DNA of 42,160 nucleotides, from positions 1 to 42,160 of IMG/VR virus record IMGVR_UViG_3300037189_003672; one strand, written 5' to 3'. The translations under genes were made by a program, and so were the position numbers. The notes under the pieces are model-generated. The model saw only the letters and a program-made list of their open reading frames with translations. It was not told the DNA's origin and made no database searches. This DNA is from a virus. Position 1 is the stretch's first letter; each line of letters starts with the position of its first letter. This document shows, piece by piece, positions 23,197-31,935 of the stretch.

Positions 23197-24009
23197 ATGG
23201 AAAATAATACATTTACAGCTCTAGAAGATACTGCAAAAGCTAACCAGATTCTTGCAGAAGCAATTGCGGAGCCCGTATACGAAGAACCTGCACAAATTAT
23301 TGCTCCTTCGGACACTACGGTAAACCTTCCTGGTGGATACATGACATTCACTGGGGAGGTTTACCGTACTGCTGAAGTACGTGAACTAAATGGTCGAGAT
23401 GAAGAAATCATTGCCAAAGCAGGCGTTGGTTCTAAGATGTTTTCGGCTATCCTGTCTCGGGGAACGGTTTCAGTAGGAGAAAAGCCTGCTGATGACCGTC
23501 TTTTGGACAATTTGCTTATTGGTGACCGTGAAGCTATTCTATTAGGCATTTATAAAGCTACTTTTGGTCCTACTGCAAAGGTGTACTCCTGGTGTGCAGG
23601 ATGCAAGGAAACTAAAGATATTCAAATTGATATTGATAAAGATATCAAAACTAAAATTCTTGTAGACCCAGTTGGAGACCGTGAGTTTACGGTAAAAGGC
23701 AAGAAAAACGAATACTCAGTAACTCTTCCTACTGGTGTAGCAGAAAAGGCTATTTCAGCAGACCCGAATAAAAACTATGCCGAAAAGGTGACTATTCTTC
23801 TAGAGAATACTGTAGTCAGTATTAACGGCAGCCCTGTAGTAAGTAAGTCCCAGATACAGAATCTAGGACTACAAGACCGAAATAAAATTTCAGAAGAACT
23901 TGCAAGTCGCAATTCTGGGCCAATCTTTGATGACATTGTTATGGTGTGTCCAGATTGCGATGGTGAGATTGTGGTGCCAGTAAATCTAGGTGCCATCTTT
24001 CGGCTCTAA
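23197..24009 (+). CDS. T4 gp26-like (T4_baseplate family) tail assembly chaperone, unshifted product
   Basis: 270 residues. Residues about 45-150 (NLPGGYMTFTG, AEVRELNGRDEEIIAK, LLIGDREAILLGIYKATFGP) follow the pattern of the T4 gp26 baseplate-hub/tail-assembly family. Two CxxC knuckles are present: C133-C136 (WCAGC) and C251-C254 (VCPDC), which could hold zinc. It lies between tail tube and tape measure, the classic place of tail assembly chaperones that are made in two forms by ribosomal frameshifting. The frame ends NLGAIFRL-stop, but a +1 frame continues without a good start to the tape measure gene; see the 23990-24166 entry. Confidence 0.8.
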   Translation: MENNTFTALEDTAKANQILAEAIAEPVYEEPAQIIAPSDTTVNLPGGYMTFTGEVYRTAEVRELNGRDEEIIAKAGVGSKMFSAILSRGTVSVGEKPADDRLLDNLLIGDREAILLGIYKATFGPTAKVYSWCAGCKETKDIQIDIDKDIKTKILVDPVGDREFTVKGKKNEYSVTLPTGVAEKAISADPNKNYAEKVTILLENTVVSINGSPVVSKSQIQNLGLQDRNKISEELASRNSGPIFDDIVMVCPDCDGEIVVPVNLGAIFRL

Positions 24010-24166
24010 TATTACTCCGTACAATGATTTGCTAGCTGAGTGGTTGGTGCTAACGCACCACTTCTCTGGCTGGACCTTAACTGAGATTAAGGACCTTTCT
24101 CCTAGAGAAAGAAAGAACTGGATTGCATTAGCAAATGAACTAGGAAAGGCGTTGAAGAAGTCCTAA
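23990..24166 (+). CDS. C-terminal frameshift extension of the tail assembly chaperone
   Basis: A frame +1 relative to the 270-residue gene is open from 23990 to a stop at 24164-24166 that overlaps the tape measure ATG (TAATG). It encodes about 55 residues after the shift (ITPYNDLLAEWLVLTHHF, then TLTEIKDLSPRERKNWIALA and ELGKALKKS). The overlap contains the slip-prone run ATC-TTT-CGG: tRNA-Phe on UUU can move one base to UUC while a CGG codon waits. The shift would give about 326 residues. Alternatively GTG 23990 starts a separate gene, but it has only a poor, badly spaced ribosome binding site. A -2 shift is also conceivable. Confidence 0.7.
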   Translation: MPSFGSNITPYNDLLAEWLVLTHHFSGWTLTEIKDLSPRERKNWIALANELGKALKKS

Positions 24167-26541
24167 TGGGTGACATTATCAACTCTATCGACAAACAAAC
24201 TAAGGTCGAAGAATCCCTAGTCAGTGCAATTAAGACACTAGTTTCTCGCATGACTGGCTCAGCTGGTCGAATTGCGGGAGGTGTTCCAAGTGCTGGTAGC
24301 GGTGGGTCAGTTATGCCTACCTCGTTTGGCAATATGAGTGCTCCTGAACTTTTAGCAAGTTCTAGGGCCGCAAATCTTGGCTATAATTCGTTAATTGGTA
24401 TTGCCCAAATGGGCAAGGGCCTAATTGGCGGTGCGGCTATGATGATGCCAAACATGCAGGCATCACTTTCTCGTGGTGCTGGGTTCTACAATGCTGGTGT
24501 ATTTGCAGGAACTAATTACCAAGGTCTAGCTACTAATACCATGAGCATGATGCGTGGTGGTATATCTGAAATTGGCGGAGACGCTCAGACTGCAAACACT
24601 CTTATCGGTATGGGAATTAACCCCACTGGAACAGGGGTTAATGCTGGTCAATACAAAAACTTAGTAACATCTACTGCAAATGCAGCTAAATACTTAAACA
24701 TGGGTAACCAGCAAGCTTCTGCTGCTCTTGGTGGCCTTACCCAAGGTGGAACTTCGCAGTCTTTGATGCGTAATTTTGGTGTTTGGACGACAGACCCAGT
24801 TACAGGTAAGCGTCAGAGTGCTACTCAAATATTTTCACAGATGTACAATCGAATTACTGCTGGACAAAAGCTAAGCCGTAGTGACCTGGAGACATCGCTT
24901 CAAGGTGGTGCACTAGCTGTAGATATCCAAAATTCTGGGTTGACGCAAGACCAACAGAACTTGTTTACTCAGTACACACTGGACCGTGCTAGTGGTAAAA
25001 ACATGGACCTTGGCAACCAGAAAGCCATGGATGCAATGTTTAAAGGTCAAGCAGGTAAAAACGGTACTGGAGAAAATCCATATAGTTCTCAATACAAAAT
25101 GAACAGTGCTACTACAGGTGCTCTTAACGACTCCTTGCAACCTTTTATTACAGGTATGAAAAATGCTGTGCCTATGTTTGAAAAACTAGAGCAGACATCT
25201 GGTGCTTTGGCTAAGCAGTTTGGTTCTCTTAGTGCCTACATTCAAACACTTGCGAGTAGCGGTCCTGGTCAAGGAGCAGCGTATGCTGCGGGTGGAGTTG
25301 CTTCTGGGCTTACATCTATTGGTGGAGCAATGGTTACAAATGCCGCACTAAGTAGGATGATGGGTGGCAAAACTGATACGGGTGCTGGGCGAGGTTGGTT
25401 TGGTAAAGGCAGTGTAAAACCTGGAGGTAGATTCGGCACTCGTCCATCTGGTGTTGGTAAAGTGGGGGCTGCTGGAGCTGCGGTAATGGGTGGTTTAACT
25501 CTTGCTAATGACGCTATGAATGGGCAAGGTTGGGGAAGTAAAAAGTTTAGTACTGATGCGGGATCTACTGTAGGTGGAATTGCTGGAAGCATTGCGGGTT
25601 CATTCCTTGACCCAGTTCTTGGTCCTTTTGGAACAATTCTTGGTGGTATGGCGGGAGCGGCTATTGGTGGAGCTATTGGAGGTATGTTTGGCGGTGGAGA
25701 GACATCTACTATTCAAACGGGAACTTCCACTGACACTAAAAAAAGTTTTAAACTTGCACGCCCAGTTAGTGCAAAAGTAACTCTTGGATATGGTGTTGTT
25801 GATGAAAACCACGCTACGGGTCACCATGGAATTGACTTTGGTTGTGGCCCAAATACTCCAGTTCAAGCAGCTGCTGATGGTGTAGCTAACGCACCTTATT
25901 ACAGTACCGAAATTGGTAACGTTGTAGAAATTGACCACGGTAATGGTTACACCTCGTTGTACGCTCACCTAACTTCTGCTGGAGTTAGAGCAGGAGATGC
26001 AGTAAAACAAGGACAAGTTATTGCCGCTAGTGGTAACACAGGTAACAATACTACTGGACCTCACCTTCACCTAGGGCTAAAGGGTCCTAATGGAATTACT
26101 GACCCAACTCCATTTTTAGTTGGTGGAGTAGCCGTAAACGGTGGTCAAACTTCTATCGGAAGTTCTGGAGATGCAGCTAAGGCTGGGTATGGTTCAGCTG
26201 ACTCTGCTGGTGGTTTGGGGTACAGCAATGACTACAACGCCCCTAAAGCTGCTGGAGGAATTCCACAATCTTATAGTGGTGCAGCTATTGCTAAGGGAGC
26301 AGCCAGTTCTGCAGGCTCTTTGGGGCGTAGTGACTCGGTACTTGGGGGAGCTCAAGGAAGCATGAGCACAGGTACTAGCAACTCTTATAAGGGTGGTGGA
26401 GATGCCCCAGTTAAGAGTAATAACTTTAACATTACTGTTAATATTGCTCAAGCTAGCGAATCTGAAGCCCGTAAATTTGCCCAAATGATTAAGGGCTACA
26501 TTGAACAAGAAACTCTTACTAACAACATGGGACGGCTATAA
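24166..26541 (+). CDS. Tape measure protein with M23 peptidase domain
   Basis: 791 residues. The N-terminal 380 are helical and polar, the usual tape measure build. About 380-515 is hydrophobic and glycine-rich (VGGIAGSIAGSFLDPVLGPF, AAIGGAIGGMFGG) and may interact with the host membrane. Residues about 540-650 form an M23/LytM metallopeptidase: HxxxD at H553-D557 (HHGIDFG) and HxH at H633-H635 (GPHLHLG) are the zinc ligands. This would cut peptidoglycan cross-links during DNA entry. The end (EARKFAQMIKGYIEQETL) is helical. At roughly 1.5 Angstrom per residue the tail would be about 0.1 micrometre long (rule of thumb). Confidence 0.9.
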   Translation: MGDIINSIDKQTKVEESLVSAIKTLVSRMTGSAGRIAGGVPSAGSGGSVMPTSFGNMSAPELLASSRAANLGYNSLIGIAQMGKGLIGGAAMMMPNMQASLSRGAGFYNAGVFAGTNYQGLATNTMSMMRGGISEIGGDAQTANTLIGMGINPTGTGVNAGQYKNLVTSTANAAKYLNMGNQQASAALGGLTQGGTSQSLMRNFGVWTTDPVTGKRQSATQIFSQMYNRITAGQKLSRSDLETSLQGGALAVDIQNSGLTQDQQNLFTQYTLDRASGKNMDLGNQKAMDAMFKGQAGKNGTGENPYSSQYKMNSATTGALNDSLQPFITGMKNAVPMFEKLEQTSGALAKQFGSLSAYIQTLASSGPGQGAAYAAGGVASGLTSIGGAMVTNAALSRMMGGKTDTGAGRGWFGKGSVKPGGRFGTRPSGVGKVGAAGAAVMGGLTLANDAMNGQGWGSKKFSTDAGSTVGGIAGSIAGSFLDPVLGPFGTILGGMAGAAIGGAIGGMFGGGETSTIQTGTSTDTKKSFKLARPVSAKVTLGYGVVDENHATGHHGIDFGCGPNTPVQAAADGVANAPYYSTEIGNVVEIDHGNGYTSLYAHLTSAGVRAGDAVKQGQVIAASGNTGNNTTGPHLHLGLKGPNGITDPTPFLVGGVAVNGGQTSIGSSGDAAKAGYGSADSAGGLGYSNDYNAPKAAGGIPQSYSGAAIAKGAASSAGSLGRSDSVLGGAQGSMSTGTSNSYKGGGDAPVKSNNFNITVNIAQASESEARKFAQMIKGYIEQETLTNNMGRL

Positions 26542-28115
26542 TGAGTTATAACCCAAAAGTAAGCCCCACTACCCCAAAACCTTCTGCTGCTTCGCTTGCA
26601 GCAGCACAAAAAGCTATTGGGGCACAAATTGAATCTGACAAAGTAACTGCAGTGCAGGTAGCTGCACGAGACGCAATGGTAAAACTAGAGCAGTCAACTA
26701 ATGCTCAAAAACGAAAAATTGGGTATTTAAAAAATATCTCTGACCAAATGCAAAATGCCATTACTCAGCTAATTGCAGGTAAGGACCTTCAGCAAGTTAT
26801 TGGAGTTGTTGGAGGAGGTTCTAGTAGACCAACATCGGTATTTAGAGCTGGCCCTGAAACCTACAGCGTGCCGTATGTTTATGTTGGAACTAATGCCCCA
26901 GCGGGTAATCGTGCTTTGCAAATTGCTTATTTGACTGATAGTAAGATTACTCTTAACAAGTATATTAACCAATTGCGTACTACTCTAACCAACTCAACTG
27001 GACTAGACCACAATGCCCCTGGTTCAGACCTTACTGTTGCAGGTCCTACTACTGGTGGTGGAGGCGGCGGCGGCTCGGATAAGAAGCCAAAGCCAATAAT
27101 TAAGCCGTACACTGGGGGAGTTAGGTATAACTTGCCTGGCGTTACAGACGCTTATTTTGCAGATGTTAACCCTGTGCTTTTTGTAACTAACCCAAATAGA
27201 CCTGCTATTGTTAACGAGGCATGGGACCTTTGGAGACAAACAGGTTCTCACAAGGGTATGATTCAAAGCTTTGTTATTCCTAAACTAGCTAACAGCTCCT
27301 CTAGTTCTGCTAAAAATACTCCCGAAACCTACGCTAGTAAAAACATCAACAAAAGTAAGTATGCTTTTCAGTTTTTGTATAATCCAGGCACAGTAGAAAT
27401 GAACTACGCAGGAGCACCTGCTGTTGATATGGGACTTGAACTTAGTGGACTAGATAAAGTTCCACTGATTGGTTCAGCAGCAACTTCATCTACAATTTCA
27501 TTTCAGTTGCTATTAAACCGTATGCCTGATATGAAATACATCTACGATTACTTTAATAGTGGTTCAACTTATACTGAACTTGACCCAGGAATTCTTCGTT
27601 TAAATCCTGACCTTGGTAAAAATTCTCATGTTGTAGACTTTAATAAAATTTATGGACGAAACGTTCCTATAGAAGATATTAAAGATATTAGAGAACGTGG
27701 AACAATGTACGACGTAGAATTTTTATTACGTACTCTTATCGGTTACGCACTTCCTAGCACACTTCGTGGGTTTACTACCTCAGACATTGGCTACTTGGGA
27801 GCTTATCCAGTTGAGCTACATCTAGGTAAATCACTTAGGTACCTGGTTACTATTGACTCAATTAGTCTTAACCACACTATCTTTACTGAAGATATGGTTC
27901 CTGTGTTTACCAATATGACCCTCAACTGCAACCGTCTTCCTGATTATCCATTTGATTACGCAACTGGTGCGTCATCTTACGGAGGTGCAGCGTCTAGCCT
28001 TGGGTCTACTAAAACTGACCCAGCAGCTGCCAATGCTGCTAAAACAACTAGTACGTCTGCTTCAGGAACTACTACTACCACAACTACTACAACTACTACA
28101 ACCACAAAGAAGTAG
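26541..28115 (+). CDS. Baseplate or tail hub protein with poly-Thr tail
   Basis: 524 residues, starting by TAATG overlap with the tape measure. The N-terminal 150 residues are a charged helical region (KLEQSTNAQKRKIGYLKNIS), followed by a Gly7 linker (GGGGGGG near 175). The domain at about 275-470 (YAFQFLYNPGTVEMNYAGAP, STISFQLLLNRMPDMKYIYD, HTIFTEDMVPVFTNMTLNCN) is of the kind found in baseplate proteins encoded after tape measure genes, next to LysM-type and gpD-type proteins. The C-terminus is thirteen Thr followed by two Lys. A scaffold linking tail tube, tape measure and hub is plausible; no named family is certain. Confidence 0.7.
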   Translation: MSYNPKVSPTTPKPSAASLAAAQKAIGAQIESDKVTAVQVAARDAMVKLEQSTNAQKRKIGYLKNISDQMQNAITQLIAGKDLQQVIGVVGGGSSRPTSVFRAGPETYSVPYVYVGTNAPAGNRALQIAYLTDSKITLNKYINQLRTTLTNSTGLDHNAPGSDLTVAGPTTGGGGGGGSDKKPKPIIKPYTGGVRYNLPGVTDAYFADVNPVLFVTNPNRPAIVNEAWDLWRQTGSHKGMIQSFVIPKLANSSSSSAKNTPETYASKNINKSKYAFQFLYNPGTVEMNYAGAPAVDMGLELSGLDKVPLIGSAATSSTISFQLLLNRMPDMKYIYDYFNSGSTYTELDPGILRLNPDLGKNSHVVDFNKIYGRNVPIEDIKDIRERGTMYDVEFLLRTLIGYALPSTLRGFTTSDIGYLGAYPVELHLGKSLRYLVTIDSISLNHTIFTEDMVPVFTNMTLNCNRLPDYPFDYATGASSYGGAASSLGSTKTDPAAANAAKTTSTSASGTTTTTTTTTTTTTKK

Positions 28116-28120
28116 GAATT

Positions 28121-28396
28121 ATGATTTTTACAGATAGTAGATACGCAAACGGTAAGTTTTTTAAAGCATACGATAGTAGAACTGGGCAATACAGCACTAC
28201 TGTGCTACGTAATTTTCCTTATGATTCTGAAAACTATTATTACTATGTATGGGTAGATAAAGACCGCATTGATTTGGTAGCTCAAAAAATGATGGGTAAT
28301 GCTGATTTTTGGTCAAAGATTATGGATTTTAATCCTGAGATAATTGACCCATTTACCATCCCTGCTGGTACAACTATTAGGATTCCTAGTGCCTAA
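28121..28396 (+). CDS. LysM-like baseplate protein (gp53-like)
   Basis: 91 residues. Residues about 38-91 (YYYYVWVDKDRIDLVAQKMM, then NADFWSKIMDFNPEI and IPAGTTIRIP) show the LysM-type pattern (D.L..IA...G....W..I...N.....P..L..G..L.IP) that is seen in short baseplate proteins such as T4 gp53-like or the X-type tail proteins of P2-like phages. It would help assemble the hub with the following gpD-like protein. It overlaps the next gene by 8 bases. Confidence 0.82.
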   Translation: MIFTDSRYANGKFFKAYDSRTGQYSTTVLRNFPYDSENYYYYVWVDKDRIDLVAQKMMGNADFWSKIMDFNPEIIDPFTIPAGTTIRIPSA

Positions 28397-29660
28397 TTTA
28401 CCAACAGGAAAATACCGCAGAGGTACGTCATACTCTATACAACTTCCAACTATTCCGACGTTGAGTGTTCAACCTAGGCGAGTAGAGATTCATCAAAAAC
28501 AGTATCATCACGATGTGCTAATTATGGAGTTTAGTCAGCCTGCAGATTTGTGGTTTGAAGTAGTTAACACAGGTGTTCCAATCAAGTTTACTTGGAGTCA
28601 GGGCAGCATCACTAAAACTTTTTACGGATATGTGTCATTTTTAGTTCGTAATGCTGCTGGACAAATTGAAAACCTTATGGAAGTTCACTGTGTGGGAACT
28701 ACATTTGTGCTTAAAGAACGTGCTACTAAAGTATTCACAAATACAACTATCCCAGCTGCTGTTAACTCTATTGTTACTAGTTTTGGATTTAAATTTATTG
28801 GCGAAGATGACACCAGAGTATTTGACCAGTTGACTATGGCTGGGCATTCTTATTGGGAATGGATTCAAGAACAAGCTAAACGTATTGGGTATGGAGTGCT
28901 AGTAGATGGAATGAACTTCTCTTTCCGACCACTAGACAAACTAATTGACCAAGGCATTACAAGTGTTCCAGTTTTAAGTATTTCTACTGCAGAAACTCCT
29001 ATTAACACTCAGGTTTTAGACCGTACTCTAGACTCTATTAAGATTCTTCAGGGAGAGCATATTGAGGATGCCAATAGTCTGCGAGCTATAAAGCACACTT
29101 CTGGTGTAGACCCAATTACTGGAAAAGTAGTAACTAGTATTTCATCTCCAAATACTGTAGGAAGTGCGTTACGCACAAATGTAAGTGACGTAATGTTTTC
29201 AGAGTATCGTTCTGAACAGGTTGTTCATGATATTTCTTCTGCACAAAGTGCCGCTGCGGGAGCTGCTACTATGGCGAGAATGAACATGCCTGCAAAAATT
29301 AAGTGCCAGGGTGACCCACGAATTTCTCCATTTAATCCTGTACTAGTTCAAGGTACAGGTCCTCAAACTGACGGCTATTGGATAGCTAAAGAAGTAAAAC
29401 ATATGTTTGCCAGGATTGGTGATTATCAAATTGAAATGACCGCAGGTACTGACGGTACAGGCAATAACCTGCTAACCACTGTTAGACAAGGAACCGATAC
29501 AGTTGTTGGAATGGTAAACTTAAACGAAGCTGTGAAGAACGGTAGAAATATCACTGCAAGCTCTAGCAACCAAGTAAGTTTAAAGCTAGGGTCTTCAGGA
29601 GTAAGTATGACTAACCAAGGATTCCGTAGGACTCCTGCTACTTGGGTATCTGGAGGGTAA
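28389..29660 (+). CDS. Baseplate hub protein (P2 gpD/T4 gp27-like)
   Basis: 423 residues from GTG 28389, which overlaps the preceding stop by 8 bases and has AGGATT upstream. An ATG at 28344 would overlap by 53 bases and adds a hydrophobic non-family leader. Residues about 30-230 (ADLWFEVVNTGVPIKFTW, VHCVGTTFVLKERATKVFTN, HSYWEWIQEQAKRIGYGVLV, FSFRPLDKLID) follow the order of gpD/late-control hub proteins, which link the tail tube to the spike and form the central hub ring. The C-terminal domain (about 320-423) is beta-rich with AGTDGTGNNLL. Next to LysM-like and gp25-like genes, as in other contractile tails. Confidence 0.8.
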   Translation: MPNLPTGKYRRGTSYSIQLPTIPTLSVQPRRVEIHQKQYHHDVLIMEFSQPADLWFEVVNTGVPIKFTWSQGSITKTFYGYVSFLVRNAAGQIENLMEVHCVGTTFVLKERATKVFTNTTIPAAVNSIVTSFGFKFIGEDDTRVFDQLTMAGHSYWEWIQEQAKRIGYGVLVDGMNFSFRPLDKLIDQGITSVPVLSISTAETPINTQVLDRTLDSIKILQGEHIEDANSLRAIKHTSGVDPITGKVVTSISSPNTVGSALRTNVSDVMFSEYRSEQVVHDISSAQSAAAGAATMARMNMPAKIKCQGDPRISPFNPVLVQGTGPQTDGYWIAKEVKHMFARIGDYQIEMTAGTDGTGNNLLTTVRQGTDTVVGMVNLNEAVKNGRNITASSSNQVSLKLGSSGVSMTNQGFRRTPATWVSGG

Positions 29661-29662
29661 CT

Positions 29663-30079
29663 ATGGCGTCAAAACAACACATTGAAGAGTTTGCAGTTTC
29701 TCTTCCATTTACTGTAGGTATTGATGGAAAAGTAAACGGAACTACAGACCAATCAAAAATTTGGCAAGATAGAGTTTTATCTGCGGTGGGTACTGCTATT
29801 GGAGAAAGAGTTCTTAATTTTACTTATGGTAGTAACGTCTATAAACAGATGTATAACAACCAAACTGCAGCAACTGAAGCCGTGCGTTCTGAAATTTCAC
29901 GTGTATTTTTAGTTTTTTTGCCCCTGCTTACGTTATCGACTATAAACACAACATTTGTATCAGAAACAGGCTCACTAATCGTGGAAGTAATTTACCAACT
30001 TCCAAATGATGTTGTTGATTCCGTAGTTATCGGCAACCTAACACTTAATGGTAATTTTTTAAATACTGAGGATATGTAA
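29663..30079 (+). CDS. Baseplate wedge protein (gp25-like)
   Basis: 138 residues from ATG 29663, with GGAGGG upstream; a frame start at 29642 would overlap the hub gene. The pattern FAVSLPFTVGIDGKVNGTTD, then IWQDRVLSAVGTAIGERVLN and FTYGSNVYKQMYNN, fits the gp25-like family (wedge component of T4 and of P2 gpW type), including the conserved GTxxGERxxxxxxG core. It connects the sheath to the baseplate wedge. Directly before the gpJ/gp6-like gene, as usual. Confidence 0.9.
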   Translation: MASKQHIEEFAVSLPFTVGIDGKVNGTTDQSKIWQDRVLSAVGTAIGERVLNFTYGSNVYKQMYNNQTAATEAVRSEISRVFLVFLPLLTLSTINTTFVSETGSLIVEVIYQLPNDVVDSVVIGNLTLNGNFLNTEDM

Positions 30080-31935
30080 TGGCCAATAATACCCCTATGT
30101 CAATTGACTATACTAACCGTGATTACTACGCACTACGAGCAGACCTAATTACTCGTATTCAGACACGTTTGGCAAATAATGGAAAAACCTGGAATGCTAC
30201 TGACCCAGGTGATTTTGGTGTAGTAATGGCAGAAGCTTTTGCTTACATTGGAGATATTACAAATTACTACATTGACCGTGTAGCCAACGAAACGCTTTTA
30301 GCTACAGCAACTCAACGACAGAGCATTCTTAACATTGCCGCAAGTTATGGGTATATACCTTCGGGATACAGGCAGGCCACTGTTCCTGTGACGTTTAAGA
30401 ATAGTAGTGGGTCTGATTTTGTTATTCCTGCAGGAACAGAGTTTGTTACTCAAATTACAACAATTAATGCTGCAACACAGACTGTGGTACAGCTACCATA
30501 CACTCTGCAGTATGACATTACTGTGCCAGCTGTTACTACTGCCCCAAGTGGTATTAAAGGCTATTTAGTACACGGGTCTAATATTTCTTACACGTACCCA
30601 TCTGCGGGCGGTAATGATATTGCGGGTGAATTAATTGGAACTTCTAATGGTCTAACTAACCAAACCATGGTTTTAGGAAGTACCCAAGTTGCTGATGGTT
30701 CTGTGGCTATTTATGTGCAAAATGGTGATTATTTTATTCCTTGGACGCAGGTTGCTCATCTATCCGATTACGGACCAACAGACGCTGTATACACCCTAAC
30801 TAGTGATGCTAATAACAACATATACATTAAATTTGGTGATGGAGCAACAGGTGCTGTTCCTGCGTATGGCTCACTGATTAAAGCCCAGTACATTGTAGGT
30901 GGAGGATTAGTAGGCAACCTTGCAGCTAATTCATATGTTTTTTATGTAAACAATATTCCTGCTAGCAGCATTCTTACAAAGAGTAGCTTTTCAGTAATTA
31001 CTGTTACCCAGCAAGACCAGTCTTATGGTGGTGAAGACCCAGAAAGCAATGACAGTATTCGTATTAACGCTCCAGCTGCATTGACTACTTTGCAACGGGC
31101 TGTTACTCTGGCTGATTTTAAAAATCTTGCAATTACGGTTTCAGGTGTAGGTAAGGCAGCAGCTTATGCCAGTACGCCTACATCTATTGCAGTTTATGCG
31201 GGCCCTGTAATAACCGATGTTAACTCTGATTATTATCCAGGTATGGATTCAACAAATACTACTATTACTAGTGCTTGGTATTCTTTGCAGTCTTCAATTA
31301 CTAGCTTTTTTTCTAATAAACTTCAAATTGGCACTACAGTTACTGTTCTTCCACCTGTCTACGTACCAATTCATATAGACGTGCAATACACCAAAAACAG
31401 CACCTATACTGATGCTCAAATTCAATCTGCAATTAAATACGGTATTGTTTATGGACTTGGGTACACCAGCCTAAACTTTGACCAGGTTATTTACCCAGAA
31501 CAAATTGAAGCATACTTGGCAACTATTCCAGGAATTTTGTCAATTAAAGTAATCCACCTTTACCGTGGTTCTACCGTAGCTCGCAATGTGCTAACTCCAG
31601 CTAATGGCGAGTTGTTTGTTTTCCGTGATGATATGACTACTGCTTATCCAAATGCTGGTTTGGTTGGATTGTCTACTACTGCAGGTACTCTAAGCCCAAC
31701 CTTTACTTCAGGTACCTTTACTTACGCAGTAACTACCTCGTCTAGTACAGCTACTGTGACTGCCACGTTGCCTACTGATGTTACTGGAACAATAACAATT
31801 AACGGTGTAACTACTGCCTCAGGTGTGGCTAGTGCTTCAATTACTATACCTACTGGAATGTCTACAATTACTGTGGTGGTGACTTCTACCGACCTCACCG
31901 TATCGAACACCTACACAATTAGGGTGACTAAGTGA
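30079..31935 (+). CDS. Baseplate wedge protein (gpJ/T4 gp6-like) with C-terminal Ig-like domain
   Basis: 618 residues. The N-terminal part (IDYTNRDYYALRADLITRIQ, then TDPGDFGVVMAEAFAYIGD and ETLLATATQRQSILNIAASYGY) matches baseplate J-like proteins, which form the wedge ring. The central part (IYIKFGDGATGAVPAYGS, TTLQRAVTLADFKNLA, AIKYGIVYGLGYTSLNFDQV) is typical too. Residues about 529-618 (STTAGTLSPTFTSGTFTYAV, ending SNTYTIRVTK) resemble a cadherin-like beta-sandwich (PF12733 type), an unusual appendage that may bind the cell surface or another fibre. It overlaps the next gene by GTGA. Confidence 0.9.
   Translation: MANNTPMSIDYTNRDYYALRADLITRIQTRLANNGKTWNATDPGDFGVVMAEAFAYIGDITNYYIDRVANETLLATATQRQSILNIAASYGYIPSGYRQATVPVTFKNSSGSDFVIPAGTEFVTQITTINAATQTVVQLPYTLQYDITVPAVTTAPSGIKGYLVHGSNISYTYPSAGGNDIAGELIGTSNGLTNQTMVLGSTQVADGSVAIYVQNGDYFIPWTQVAHLSDYGPTDAVYTLTSDANNNIYIKFGDGATGAVPAYGSLIKAQYIVGGGLVGNLAANSYVFYVNNIPASSILTKSSFSVITVTQQDQSYGGEDPESNDSIRINAPAALTTLQRAVTLADFKNLAITVSGVGKAAAYASTPTSIAVYAGPVITDVNSDYYPGMDSTNTTITSAWYSLQSSITSFFSNKLQIGTTVTVLPPVYVPIHIDVQYTKNSTYTDAQIQSAIKYGIVYGLGYTSLNFDQVIYPEQIEAYLATIPGILSIKVIHLYRGSTVARNVLTPANGELFVFRDDMTTAYPNAGLVGLSTTAGTLSPTFTSGTFTYAVTTSSSTATVTATLPTDVTGTITINGVTTASGVASASITIPTGMSTITVVVTSTDLTVSNTYTIRVTK

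Noticed and set aside
27977-28189. Antisense poly-valine frame
   Set aside because: Complement of the ACN threonine repeat of the hub-region gene.
28344-28388. ATG 28344 as start of the hub gene
   Set aside because: Large overlap with the LysM-like gene and a hydrophobic leader not expected in the family; GTG 28389 gives a clean start.
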